NCBI RefSeq assembly: GCF_002310375.3
Contig: NZ_CP023315.3
Span: forward strand, 2,542,001 to 2,606,000
DNA: 64,000 bases
Origin: Caulobacter vibrioides
GTDB lineage: Bacteria; Pseudomonadota; Alphaproteobacteria; Caulobacterales; Caulobacteraceae
Direction of reading: 5' to 3'
Shown here: positions 55,169 through 63,748 of the stretch, in pieces
How positions within the stretch are numbered: position 1 is the stretch's first letter
Layout of the letters: each line of letters begins with the position of its first letter
Notes under the pieces: model-generated
What the model was told of the DNA's origin: nothing
Database searches by the model: none
What the model saw: the letters and a program-made list of their open reading frames with translations, nothing else
Translations under genes and position numbers: made by a program

Positions 55169-56125
55169 ATGTACCTGACCATCGATCCCGCGCACGCCCG
55201 GGCGGCCGCCTTGGCGGTTCAGCCCCGCCTCTCGATCGTGATGGTCGTCTATATGACCGGCCCCGCCCTGATGGAGAGCGTCCGCCACGCCCTGGCCGAG
55301 CCCTTCACCGAGGAGTTGGTCATCGTCGACAATGGGTCATCCAACGCCGACGCGGCATGGCTGCGAGCGCTCGCGCGCCGCGAGCCGCGCGTGCGGCTGC
55401 TGCAGGGCCTTGGCAATATCGGGTTCGCGCGCGCCGCCAATCTTGGCGCGACGTCGGCCAAGGGCGAGGAGCTGGTGTTCCTCAACCCGGACGCCTTCCT
55501 CACCCCCGGCGCGATCGCGGCGCTGCGGGAGGCGGCGCGCGATCGCCCCTCGCCTTGCGTGGTGGGGGCCCGCGTCTTCAACACCGACGGAACCGAACAG
55601 CGGGGCGGCCGGCGTGGCGAGATCACGCCCGTGACCACCCTGCTCAGTCTCTCGAAGCTTAGCGCCACCCTGCCCCCGCTGCGCCGCTTCGAGATCCACC
55701 GGGAGGGCGATCCCCCCCCGCCCTACCCGGTGGACACCCCCACAATCTCGGGCGCGTGCTTCTATATGACCGCCCTTGATTTCCAGCGGCTGGGCGGGTT
55801 CGACGAGGGCTACTTCCTGCATGTCGAGGACATCGACCTCTGCTGGCGGGCCCGGCGGCAAGGCGGATGCGTGCTGTTTCAGCCGCACGCCCGGGTCGTT
55901 CATGTCGGCTCCACGAGCCGCGAAAGCCCTCTGGTCATTGAGTGGCACAAGGGCAAAGGCCTGGTGCGCTATTTCCTCAAGCGCGCCGACAGCAAGCGTC
56001 GCAAGGCCCTGGCGCTGCTGCTGGCGCCGTTGATCCTGGGCGCGGCCGTCGCGCGCCCGCTGCTGAGGATGGCGCACCGACGGATGGTGCGTTCCGAAGC
56101 GCGCCTCGCGCCGCTCCCAAGCTGA
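55169..56125 (+). CDS. Family 2 glycosyltransferase
   Basis: This 318-residue GT-A fold enzyme has LSIVMVVYMTGPAL, LVIVDNGSSNAD (nucleotide-sugar Asp), the metal-binding region FLNPDAFLTPGA (DxD-like), and GGFDEGYFLHVEDIDLCWRARRQGG. It resembles rhamnosyl/WbbL-like transferases of surface polysaccharide synthesis. It ends with a basic, hydrophobic segment (ALALLLAPLILGAAVARPLLRM) that may anchor it to the membrane. It is divergent from the XRE module and not in an evident polysaccharide cluster. Confidence 0.85.
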   Translation: MYLTIDPAHARAAALAVQPRLSIVMVVYMTGPALMESVRHALAEPFTEELVIVDNGSSNADAAWLRALARREPRVRLLQGLGNIGFARAANLGATSAKGEELVFLNPDAFLTPGAIAALREAARDRPSPCVVGARVFNTDGTEQRGGRRGEITPVTTLLSLSKLSATLPPLRRFEIHREGDPPPPYPVDTPTISGACFYMTALDFQRLGGFDEGYFLHVEDIDLCWRARRQGGCVLFQPHARVVHVGSTSRESPLVIEWHKGKGLVRYFLKRADSKRRKALALLLAPLILGAAVARPLLRMAHRRMVRSEARLAPLPS

Positions 56126-56183
56126 AGCCTTCTCGACGAACCCCGTTACCGCTATCACAGGCGCGAAACGTCGGAACGCGCCC

Positions 56184-56693
56184 ATGCTTCGCTCCCTGAT
56201 CCTCGTCGCAGGCTTGCTGACCGGCCTGGCCGCGCCGTCCGCCAACGCCGCGCCCAAGGATAGCTGGGGCAAGCCGGGGACCTCGTTCCTCCAGTATCGA
56301 ACCGATGCGGTGGAATGCGCCTACGAGGCTCAGACCAAGGCGCCGGTGTCGATCCCGACCGTCGACCTGACCTACATGACCGACGCCGCGCAACCTGACG
56401 CGCAGCCGACCCAGGACCTGACGCAGCCCAACATGGACGTCACCGCCCTGGTGGACTACGCCGCGCGGGCCCAACTGCACATGAGCAAGACGTGGCGTGA
56501 GGTCGCTCGGCAGCTGGAACCGGCGCTGGAAGCGTGCCTGCGCAATCGGGGCTATGGCCCCTTCCGGCTTGAAAAGGACCAGATCGAGCAGCTCAAGCGC
56601 CTGCCCGCCGGCTCGCGCGCACGGCAGGTCTATCTTTGGAACCTGTCCTTGAACGGCAAGCCAGACATCGGCAGACCGCAGCGACGCCGCTAG
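56184..56693 (+). CDS. Exported hypothetical protein
   Basis: This 169-residue protein has a signal peptide (MLRSLILVAGLLTGLAAPSANA). The mature part has two cysteines (CAYEAQTK and CLRNRGYGPFRLE) likely to pair, and a basic C-terminus. I do not recognise the family. The same-strand glycosyltransferase gene ends 58 bp upstream. Confidence 0.72.
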   Translation: MLRSLILVAGLLTGLAAPSANAAPKDSWGKPGTSFLQYRTDAVECAYEAQTKAPVSIPTVDLTYMTDAAQPDAQPTQDLTQPNMDVTALVDYAARAQLHMSKTWREVARQLEPALEACLRNRGYGPFRLEKDQIEQLKRLPAGSRARQVYLWNLSLNGKPDIGRPQRRR

Positions 56694-56735
56694 GGCCTGC
56701 CGGGCTTAGATGGACCCCTCCAGCGCTACAGGGCT

Positions 56736-57245
56736 CTAGCCGGCGGCGTCGGGCCGCATGCACGCGGCCTCGACCACCGTCTCGTCGAACGCGCCCGCCT
56801 CGGGCTTGGCCCAGCCGTCGTCGTCGAACTTGAAGGCCACAGGCTCGCCGCCGAGATTGTTCTCCGGATAGCGATAGACGGCCAGGCTACGGAATGAGCG
56901 CGTCTTGCAATCGACGTCCTTGGCCAAGCGCTCGGAGCGGAACGTGAGGCCCGCCTCTGTCTGTGGCAGCCGAAACTCGTGGCGAACCCAGACCCGCTGA
57001 TAGTCCGCGCCGGCGGGCGTCTTGCCCGTCTTGGCGAACATCATGACGGACTTGTCCTCGCCCACGCCCAGGAACGGCCAGCCGATCCCCTCGATCTTCC
57101 GGGACCAGGGCGGCATCGGCGACGGCTTCTTGTCGGTCGCGGTGATCGTGACCGAATCCACCTTGGCCGCATCATCCTTGGGCAAGGTGCCCGGAGCGCC
57201 AGCCTGTCCGCTCAACAGCAGAACGGCCGTCAGCATGCCGATCAT
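56736..57245 (-). CDS. Exported protein, surface-adhesin-E-like
   Basis: This 169-residue protein has a signal peptide (MIGMLTAVLLLSGQAGA). The later part (KDVDCKTRSFRSLAVYRYPENNLGGEPV ... ETVVEAACMRP) follows the pattern of the surface-adhesin E-like domain found in many small proteobacterial envelope proteins, with two conserved cysteines. Function unknown. It is divergent from the TetR gene and convergent with the gene at 56184. Confidence 0.7.
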   Translation of the reverse strand: MIGMLTAVLLLSGQAGAPGTLPKDDAAKVDSVTITATDKKPSPMPPWSRKIEGIGWPFLGVGEDKSVMMFAKTGKTPAGADYQRVWVRHEFRLPQTEAGLTFRSERLAKDVDCKTRSFRSLAVYRYPENNLGGEPVAFKFDDDGWAKPEAGAFDETVVEAACMRPDAAG

Positions 57246-57376
57246 CAGGTCGCTCCCACGCGCTGTGCGGGAAAAGCCTAAACGCCAAAGCCGTTACACG
57301 CTACAGCGACGATCTTGACGCTTGCGCCAAATTCGAACGCCCGTAAGACTTCCCTGCGGGTAAAGGGGAATCTGTA

Positions 57377-58045
57377 GTGAGTCCGACGACTGACGCCGCC
57401 GCTTCGCATGAAGTCGACGCGAGCGAGACCGAAGCCGCCACCAAGAACCTGGTGTTCGTCGCCGCCGAACGCCTGTTCGCGCTGCACGGCTTCCAGAACG
57501 TTTCGGTGCGCGACATCACGGCCGCCGCCGGCGTGAATCTGGCCTCGGTGAACTATCACTTTGGCTCCAAGGACGCGTTGCTGTTCGAGATCTTCAAGCG
57601 GCGCACGGCCGAGCTCAATCGCGAGCGCGCCAAGATGCTGCACGAGGCCAATGATCGGAACGCCGGCGCTCCGCCGCTGCGCGAGATCCTGGCGGCCCTG
57701 CTGACCCCGCCGCTGCGCTGGCTGGCGCCCGATCACGAGCGCCGCATCTCGCTGCAGTTCCTGATCCGCGCCCGCAGCGAAGGCACCGACGAGATTCGCC
57801 AGGTGCTGAAGACCGACGTGTCGCACCTGCGCCGCTTCTCGGACGCCCTGCTGCGCGCCCGCCCCGAGCTGTCGCCCGAGGAGGTCTACTGGCGGCTGCA
57901 CTTCACCCTGGGCATGTTGCACAACAACCGCTTCGCCGAGTTCGACCGGCTGAACGTTCTGTCCGAGGGGCAGACCAGCGAAGCCGACGTCGTGGCCCTG
58001 CTGAACCGCATGCTGGGCTTCGCCGAGGCCGGTTTCCGCGCCTGA
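57377..58045 (+). CDS. TetR-family transcriptional regulator
   Basis: This 222-residue regulator starts with GTG at 57377 (AAGGGGA upstream). The TetR helix-turn-helix is AAERLFALHGFQNVSVRDITAAAGVNLASVNYHFGSKDALL (about 28-68). The C-terminal ligand domain is of the PsrA-like or fatty-acid-sensing type by general pattern. The target is unknown; possible targets are its own gene and the divergent exported protein gene 131 bp away. Confidence 0.85.
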   Translation: MSPTTDAAASHEVDASETEAATKNLVFVAAERLFALHGFQNVSVRDITAAAGVNLASVNYHFGSKDALLFEIFKRRTAELNRERAKMLHEANDRNAGAPPLREILAALLTPPLRWLAPDHERRISLQFLIRARSEGTDEIRQVLKTDVSHLRRFSDALLRARPELSPEEVYWRLHFTLGMLHNNRFAEFDRLNVLSEGQTSEADVVALLNRMLGFAEAGFRA

Positions 58046-58289
58046 TCGCGCACCGAACCGGCGCCGGGGCTTCCCTGACGAGACGGCTTGTCCCCGCCGG
58101 GGACGGCTTTCAGAGCAAGGCCCTGAGCCCTTGCGGTTAAAGGAAAACGCCCGCCGCGCGCCCCCGACGCTGGGGTCCCCAATTCGGGCGCGTCATCTCA
58201 GCGCAGGCGTTCAACTCACACGCTAGACGCCTGTACAGGGCCCTGCGGCGCCCTTAACCTTACCGGCAGGGAATGGGGAGCTGTCGAGC

Positions 58290-59135
58290 ATGCGACATGT
58301 CGCGCTCGGATGTGTGTTGGTGGCGACAGGTCTCGCGGTCGTAGGAACCGCGACGGCGTGGTCGACTCGTGCTCCCGAAGCCTTCAACCAGACCCTGACG
58401 CTCGCAGGCGGCCCGACGGACGGAGCCGCCGGTGATGACGTGGACGCGCCCATCGCAACGGCGCGTTACGGCGGCGAGCGGTCGCGGACGACTGCGGCGG
58501 AGGCGACAACAGCGCCGGCCGCCGCGACCGTAGCGCTGGCCGGCGGCCTGTCCGAAGCGGGTCTAGCCGGGGCCGCGCCCGCCAAGCCAGAGCCAGCCCT
58601 CTCGACGCCCAAGGCCTACGCCCGCACAGAAGCGCCGGCCCCGCGCCCCGCGACGCGGATTCTAACCGAGGCCGCGCCGTCCCATCCGCGCCCGGTTCTG
58701 GCCCTGACCCACGTCAAGACCTATCGGCCCTACGCCAAGGTTCTGAAAGTCGAGGTCGACAAGGAGCCGCTGCCGTTTACGCCGTTGGGCGTACAGTCTA
58801 GCGCCGTGAAGCGCCTCAGCCTCAACGCCTCGAACCTGATCTCGAAGGCCAGCGCCTCGGCGGAGGACCTCCGGCGCGGGCGCTGGATGCTGTTCGCCGC
58901 CAGCTCCGGCAAGGCCTACAGCCTGAACATGGTGCGCGACACCCTCAATGGCTGGCGCAACGCCGGCTTCAGCGAAGATAAGGTCGCGCGCTTTGGCAGC
59001 CGGCAGGTCGGCGTCGGCTATCGCAAGAACAACAATCAGGTGTCGCTTTCGGCGACGCGGCGCAAGCTGAACTCGATCGACTATTCCGACAAGGATACCG
59101 TCGTCGGCGTCACGGTCTCGATCCAGGGGCGCTAA
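58290..59135 (+). CDS. Exported hypothetical protein, Ala/Pro-rich
   Basis: This 281-residue protein has a hydrophobic N-terminus (HVALGCVLVATGLAVVGTATAW) as signal or anchor and a disordered Ala/Pro/Thr region (about 35-140). The compact C-terminal domain (about 150-281: LLFAASSGKAYSLNMVRDTLNGWRNAGFSEDKVARFG...) fits no family I know. The ATG at 58290 follows GGGGAG. A TTAACC half-site lies 35 bp upstream. The 244-bp gap before it holds no gene. Confidence 0.72.
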   Translation: MRHVALGCVLVATGLAVVGTATAWSTRAPEAFNQTLTLAGGPTDGAAGDDVDAPIATARYGGERSRTTAAEATTAPAAATVALAGGLSEAGLAGAAPAKPEPALSTPKAYARTEAPAPRPATRILTEAAPSHPRPVLALTHVKTYRPYAKVLKVEVDKEPLPFTPLGVQSSAVKRLSLNASNLISKASASAEDLRRGRWMLFAASSGKAYSLNMVRDTLNGWRNAGFSEDKVARFGSRQVGVGYRKNNNQVSLSATRRKLNSIDYSDKDTVVGVTVSIQGR

Positions 59136-59182
59136 GCCCGACGGTCTCCGCGGCGCAACCCCAGAGACCGCCCGGGACGCGC

Positions 59183-60244
59183 TCAGCCGCGCGCGGCGGC
59201 GATTCGGGCGCGCGCGATCTCGTCGGCGACGAGGTTGGCCGGACGCTTTTCGGCGATCGACTGATCGATCACTTCCGCCAGGGTCTGGGCGAGGCGATCA
59301 AGCTTGGTCGCCACCCAGCCGCCGTCGAAGGCGCCGCCGGCTTCCAGGGCGCGGATCTCGGCCGCCACATTGATGATGCCGCCGCCGTTGATGACGTAGT
59401 CCGGCGCGTAGAGGATTCCGCGATCGAACACGGTCTGGCCGATCATCGCGTCGGCCAGCTGGTTGTTGGCGCCGCCGGCGATCACCTTGACCTTCAGACG
59501 CGGCAGGGTCGCGTTCGAGATCGCGCCGCCCAGGGCGCAAGGGGCGAACACGTCGGCCTCGACGTCGAAGATCGCATCGGTCGGCACGATCGTGGCGCCG
59601 GTCTTGGCGGCGACCTCGGCCAGGGCGACCTGATTGACGTCGGCGATGATCAGCTCCGCGCCGGCCGCATGCAGCTTTTCAGCCAGATAGGCGCCGACGT
59701 GGCCGACGCCCTGGATGGCGACGCGAACGCCCTTCAGGTCGCGGTTCAGAGCGCGCTCGACGCAGAGGCGCACGCCCCGGAACACGCCCTCGGCGGTCAC
59801 CGGCGACGGATCGCCCGAGGCGGCCGCGTGGCCTTCCAGGCCGGCGACGAAGCGGGTGGTCTTGCGGGTGCTTTCCAGGTCCGACGGCGAGACGCCGACG
59901 TCCTCGGCGGTCCAGTACTGGCCACCCAGGCTGTCGACGGCGCGACCGAAGGCTTCGAACAGTTCCGGCGTCTTCTGGCTACGGCTGTCGCCGATGATCA
60001 CGGCCTTGCCGCCGCCGAAGTCGAGGTCGGCCATGGCGTTCTTGTACGACATGCCGCGCGACAGCCGCAGGGCGTCCGTCAGGGCCGCATCGGCGCTGGA
60101 GTAGTCCCACATGCGGCAGCCGCCGGCGGCCGGTCCGCGCGCGGTCGAATGGACCGCGATGATCGACTTCAGACCAGTTTTTTCGTCGAAGAAAGCGTGA
60201 ACGCCTTCGTGTCCCTCGAAATCGGGGGAATCGAACAAGGTCAT
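59183..60244 (-). CDS. Leucine dehydrogenase family (Glu/Leu/Phe/Val dehydrogenase)
   Basis: This 353-residue protein has the N-terminal catalytic domain with STARGPAAGGCRMW, SRGMSYKNAMADLDFGGGKAVI (the catalytic lysines) and a NAD-binding GVGHVGAYLAEKL motif (Rossmann, about 180-190). It oxidatively deaminates a branched-chain or aromatic amino acid to its 2-oxo acid, with NAD. It is convergent with the exported protein gene. Its exact amino acid is not certain. Confidence 0.9.
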   Translation of the reverse strand: MTLFDSPDFEGHEGVHAFFDEKTGLKSIIAVHSTARGPAAGGCRMWDYSSADAALTDALRLSRGMSYKNAMADLDFGGGKAVIIGDSRSQKTPELFEAFGRAVDSLGGQYWTAEDVGVSPSDLESTRKTTRFVAGLEGHAAASGDPSPVTAEGVFRGVRLCVERALNRDLKGVRVAIQGVGHVGAYLAEKLHAAGAELIIADVNQVALAEVAAKTGATIVPTDAIFDVEADVFAPCALGGAISNATLPRLKVKVIAGGANNQLADAMIGQTVFDRGILYAPDYVINGGGIINVAAEIRALEAGGAFDGGWVATKLDRLAQTLAEVIDQSIAEKRPANLVADEIARARIAAARG

Positions 60245-60306
60245 GCTGCCGGTCTCGCCTCAGCCAGAATGAAGTTGGCGGGCGGTGTACGCTGGCTTTC
60301 CCCGGC

Positions 60307-61365
60307 TCACAAGCCCGAAGGCTGACCTTGCGACAAGGTGCGTTTGGCCGCCTTGGGCGGGTCAAGCGCTGTCATGCCCGTGACGCTGGCGGGGATGGCC
60401 GGAACACCCGACGGCGGCCAGGCGTCGGGCGGGTCGCGCAGGAACGCCTCGGCGTCCCGCCAGACCACTTCGGCCTGCTGATCGACCAGCAGGAGGTGAT
60501 AGCCCTTCGGGTAGTACGCGGTTCGTGCGCCGGGCTTCAGGCGACTCACCGCCTCGACCGTCGGCGCGCGGGGAATGATGTGGTCGTTGGCGCCGTAGAA
60601 CCAGGCGACCGGGACGGAGATCGCGCCCGGCGACGTCCAGGCGCGCTCCATCAGTCCGACCAGCCCATAGAGCGTGTCGGAGCGCGCGCCCCAGATCATC
60701 AGCCGATCACGGCCCATGCGGCGTAGTTCGTCCAGATTGTCGGACGGCGTCACCTCACGCACCAACCACTCGGGCGGCTTGATCACCCAGTCGCCCTTCG
60801 CATGGGCGGTGATCCACAGGCTCAGCTTGTTGGGCAGCGGCTGGTTCGACCATCCCCAGACCGCCGGGGCGAACAGCATCAGCTTGTCGACGCGCGGCGG
60901 GTCGGGCGTCGCCATGGCGCTGATCGCCAGGCCGCCACCCATGCTGATTCCGGCCAGGGCGACCTTGGCGCGCGGATGACGTTCGCGCACGGCCTCGACC
61001 AGCAGACGGACATCCTCGATGACCAGCTCGGCCGGCGCCCAGACGCCGCGCTCGGGCGAGCGACCAAAGCCGCGAACATCCAGCGCGTAGGTCGCGATCC
61101 CCCTGCCCGCCCACCAGGCGGCGGCCAGGTGATAGGCGTTAGAATAGTCGTTCATGCCATGCAGGCCGACCACGACCCAGTCGGGCTCGCCGGCCGGCAG
61201 CCAGCGCATCAGACCAAGATGCGCGCCGTCGAAGCTGATGAAGGCCTCGTCTGTCAGGCGCGGCCCTCGAAACCCCAGCGCCGCCAGCTCAGGCCGCTGG
61301 CGCAGCGGCGCACACGCCGACAGCGCGGCGGCGCAGGCGGACAGGATCAGGGCGCGGCGGTTCAT
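60307..61365 (-). CDS. Alpha/beta hydrolase, lysophospholipase-like lipoprotein
   Basis: From the ATG at 61365 it has 352 residues. The signal carries a lipobox-like LSACAAALSACAP. The alpha/beta hydrolase fold shows VVGLHGMNDYS (oxyanion loop), nucleophile elbow GISMGGG, acid in FYGANDHI and histidine in PKGYHLLL. It is related to monoglyceride lipase/PldB. It likely acts on lysolipids or glycerides in the envelope. Its start overlaps the stop of the UDG-family gene (ATGA). A longer frame upstream is a shadow of that gene. Confidence 0.85.
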   Translation of the reverse strand: MNRRALILSACAAALSACAPLRQRPELAALGFRGPRLTDEAFISFDGAHLGLMRWLPAGEPDWVVVGLHGMNDYSNAYHLAAAWWAGRGIATYALDVRGFGRSPERGVWAPAELVIEDVRLLVEAVRERHPRAKVALAGISMGGGLAISAMATPDPPRVDKLMLFAPAVWGWSNQPLPNKLSLWITAHAKGDWVIKPPEWLVREVTPSDNLDELRRMGRDRLMIWGARSDTLYGLVGLMERAWTSPGAISVPVAWFYGANDHIIPRAPTVEAVSRLKPGARTAYYPKGYHLLLVDQQAEVVWRDAEAFLRDPPDAWPPSGVPAIPASVTGMTALDPPKAAKRTLSQGQPSGL

Positions 61366-61946
61366 GATCGTAGAATGTCCGCGACACGCTCGCGAAGATA
61401 GGGCGTCACCTCCGCCTCGAACCAGGGATTGCGCTTCAGCCAGGCGGTGTTGCGCCAAGACGGATGCGGTAGAGGCAGCACATTCGGTCCGAACTCCCGC
61501 CAGCGGGCGACCGTCTCGGTCATGGTCTTGCCCGTTCGGCCGGCCAGGGCCCAGTCCTGGGCGTAGCCGCCGACCAGCAGGGTCAGCTCGACATTGGGCA
61601 AGGCCGCCAGGAGCTGCGATCGCCACAGCGTCGCGCAGCGCGGCGGTGGCGGATAGTCGCCGCCCTTGGGATTGGTCCCCGGAAAACAGAAGGCCATGGC
61701 CGCAACGCCGATCTCGGGCCGGCCATAGAAGGTCTCGCGGTCGATCCCCATCCACTGCCGCAGGCGGACGCCCGAGGGGTCGTTGAAAGGCAGGCCCGTC
61801 TCGTGGACGATCCGGCCCGGGGCCTGGCCAGCGATCAGCAGCCGCGTCGCCGCGCTAACCCGCGTCACCGGCCGGGGCGTGTGCGGCAGGTACGGCGCGC
61901 AGGCGCGGCAGGCCGAGATTTCGGAGAGAAGGGTCTCGAGGGGCAT
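61362..61946 (-). CDS. Uracil-DNA glycosylase superfamily protein
   Basis: This 194-residue protein has UDG superfamily motif A (LLIAGQAPGRIVHETGLPFNDPSG) and motif B (PLPHPSWRN). A CxxC pair near residue 14 (ACRAC) is present, but further cysteines for a full Fe-S site as in family 4 or 5 are not evident. It probably removes damaged bases from DNA, or is one of the less studied UDG branches. It is translationally coupled to the hydrolase gene downstream. Confidence 0.85.
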   Translation of the reverse strand: MPLETLLSEISACRACAPYLPHTPRPVTRVSAATRLLIAGQAPGRIVHETGLPFNDPSGVRLRQWMGIDRETFYGRPEIGVAAMAFCFPGTNPKGGDYPPPPRCATLWRSQLLAALPNVELTLLVGGYAQDWALAGRTGKTMTETVARWREFGPNVLPLPHPSWRNTAWLKRNPWFEAEVTPYLRERVADILRS

Positions 61947-62029
61947 GGACGGGATTTAGGCGATCCCGTCCACCGCCCCAAGGGGGGCGCCAAGGGTCAG
62001 TACTCAGTCGCCTGAAATCAATTTCTGTC

Positions 62030-62139
62030 GTCATCCCGGCCGGAAGCCCGCTTGCGGGCTGGAGCGCCGGGACCCAGGGGCAACCGCACTGCGCCGGCCC
62101 CTGGGTCCCGGATAGCCTCTACGAGGCTTCCGGGATGAC
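62030..62139. repeat. Palindromic repeat element (GTCATCCCGG type)
   Basis: GTCATCCCGG...GGAAGCC (62030-62048) pairs with GGCTTCCGGGATGAC (62125-62139). A second pair CCGGGACCCAGGGG / GCCCCTGGGTCCCGG sits inside, and AGCCCGC / GCGGGCT forms a small hairpin. It fills the 61947-62196 gap between the UDG and GST genes. Elements of this form are widely repeated in alphaproteobacterial chromosomes. Confidence 0.75.
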
Positions 62140-62196
62140 AAGCGGTTTAGTCTTTGAAGTATCGGAGCTTTCGTGTCCGCAATTGGGTCCGCCGCC

Positions 62197-62829
62197 TTAA
62201 GCGCCCAGCATCCGGCGTTCGCGCTTGATGATGTCCGCAAACGACGGCCGGGCCAGGATGGCGTCGGCATAGGCCTTGGACTTGGGCCACTTGGCGAAAT
62301 CAAAGCCGGCGTGCTCCAGGTTCACGAAGGGGCTGGCCACGGCGATGTCGGCCAGGGTGAACCGGTCCTCGATCAGGAAGCCGCTGGCGGGGATCGCGTG
62401 CTCCAGATAGTCGAGCACCGGCGGCATCGCGACGTTGATCCCCTTTTCGATCGCCCCTTCGTCAGGCTGGGCGCCCATGAAGCGCGGCCCCACCACGCGG
62501 TTGAAGAAGATCGGGCCCGCAGCGCCGACAAAGATCGAGTCGGCGTACTCTTCGTACCAGACGGTCCGCGCGCGCGCCTTGGGCTCGGTCGGGATCAGGT
62601 TCGGCTCGGGATGGGCCGCATCCAGATAGGTGATGATCGCCGAGGAGTCCGAGATCTTGAAATCGCCGTCCTGGAACCCGGGAATCTTGCCGAACGGGCT
62701 GCAGGCGTCGAACTCGGTGTCGGGCTGGCCCAGCCGGACCACCTTGTTGTCGTACGCCAGACCCTTTTCGGTGGCGAACACCATGGTCTTGCGGACGAAC
62801 GGCGAAAGCGACGAGCCGTAGATGAGCAT
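62197..62829 (-). CDS. Glutathione S-transferase family protein
   Basis: This 210-residue protein has an N-terminal thioredoxin-like domain (LIYGSSLSPFVRKTMVFATEKGL, PFGKIPGF, SDSSAIITYL) and an all-helical C-terminal domain (DRFTLADIAVASPFVNLEHAG). It likely conjugates or reduces substrates with glutathione. Serine follows the position of the usual catalytic residue (SLSPFVRK). Divergent from nothing nearby; a repeat element lies downstream. Confidence 0.88.
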   Translation of the reverse strand: MLIYGSSLSPFVRKTMVFATEKGLAYDNKVVRLGQPDTEFDACSPFGKIPGFQDGDFKISDSSAIITYLDAAHPEPNLIPTEPKARARTVWYEEYADSIFVGAAGPIFFNRVVGPRFMGAQPDEGAIEKGINVAMPPVLDYLEHAIPASGFLIEDRFTLADIAVASPFVNLEHAGFDFAKWPKSKAYADAILARPSFADIIKRERRMLGA

Positions 62830-62902
62830 CGATGGTCTCCCTGGTTTGGGAGACCATAGGCCATCGACTTAGTTTCTTTTCAAGACTAACTTGAGACCGC
62901 GA

Positions 62903-63190
62903 CTATTCTTCTTCGCCGGCCGGCTCTTCGAAGCTGGTCGGGTCGCCTTCCAGGCGCAGACGGATGCGATAGACGCCGCGGAACTTCTCGGGATTGACCG
63001 GCTTGTTGTGGCGCAGGATCACCACCTTGCCCTCGCGCGCGAGTTCGATGGCGTTGGTGCGTACGTGGCCCAGTTGCTGCTGCCAGCGCTCGGGCTGGAT
63101 CGCCTTGGCGATGTTCATCGGGTCGATCGACTTGCCTTCGGGCAAGGCCGCCAGTTGGAACAGGATGGTGTCTTGGATCGGGGTGGTCAT
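62903..63190 (-). CDS. DUF3253 family protein
   Basis: From the ATG at 63190 it has 95 residues. DTILFQLAALPEGKSIDPMNIAKAIQPERWQQQLGHVRTNAIELAREGKVVILRHNKPVNPEKFRG is the whole DUF3253 pattern: a small winged-helix-like domain with a conserved basic HNKPV/R segment. Function unknown; nucleic-acid binding is plausible. Confidence 0.82.
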   Translation of the reverse strand: MTTPIQDTILFQLAALPEGKSIDPMNIAKAIQPERWQQQLGHVRTNAIELAREGKVVILRHNKPVNPEKFRGVYRIRLRLEGDPTSFEEPAGEEE

Positions 63191-63291
63191 ACGCCTCGCC
63201 ATGCCACGGATCGCGTCCGAACGCGAGGCGCGGCTTGCGCGCGCGAGACGACCGCTCTAACTGAACCCCGATAAGTTTCGGAGGGGACGGC

Positions 63292-63744
63292 ATGGACGGC
63301 GGGGCCGAGAGTTCCAGCAGCTCGCGATTGGTCGAGAGCGGTGAGTGGGCCGGTTGGCGCACCTGGCAAGGCATGGACCCGTTCGAGGACCAGTCCGGCC
63401 CCTTCTATTTCCGCGAGGATGAAACCGGCCGCGTCACCTGCGCCTTCCGCGCCGAGCCCAAGCACATGAACGGCGGCGGCTTCATGCACGGCGGCTGCAT
63501 GATGACCTTCGCCGACTTCTGCCTGTTCGCGATCGCCTGGCGTGACCTGGCCGGGAGCCACGCCGTCACCGTCAGCCTGAACGGCGAATTCGTCGGCCCG
63601 GCCCGTCCCGGCGACCTGGTCACGGCCACCGGCGAGGTCGTGCGCGCTGGCGGCGCCCTGCTGTTTGTGCGCGGCCTGATCTCGACCGGTTCCAGCCCGA
63701 TGCTGAACTTCTCGGGCGTGATCAAGCGGATCCGCTCGCGATAG
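63292..63744 (+). CDS. PaaI-type hotdog-fold thioesterase
   Basis: This 150-residue hotdog protein has NGGGFMHGGCMMTFADFCLFAIAW (the HGG and central helix) and the strand pairs VSLNGEFVGPARPGDLVTATGEVV. It matches the PaaI/4HBT superfamily, acting on acyl- or aryl-CoA thioesters. It is divergent from the DUF3253 gene with 101 bp between starts. Confidence 0.85.
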   Translation: MDGGAESSSSSRLVESGEWAGWRTWQGMDPFEDQSGPFYFREDETGRVTCAFRAEPKHMNGGGFMHGGCMMTFADFCLFAIAWRDLAGSHAVTVSLNGEFVGPARPGDLVTATGEVVRAGGALLFVRGLISTGSSPMLNFSGVIKRIRSR

Positions 63745-63748
63745 CGCC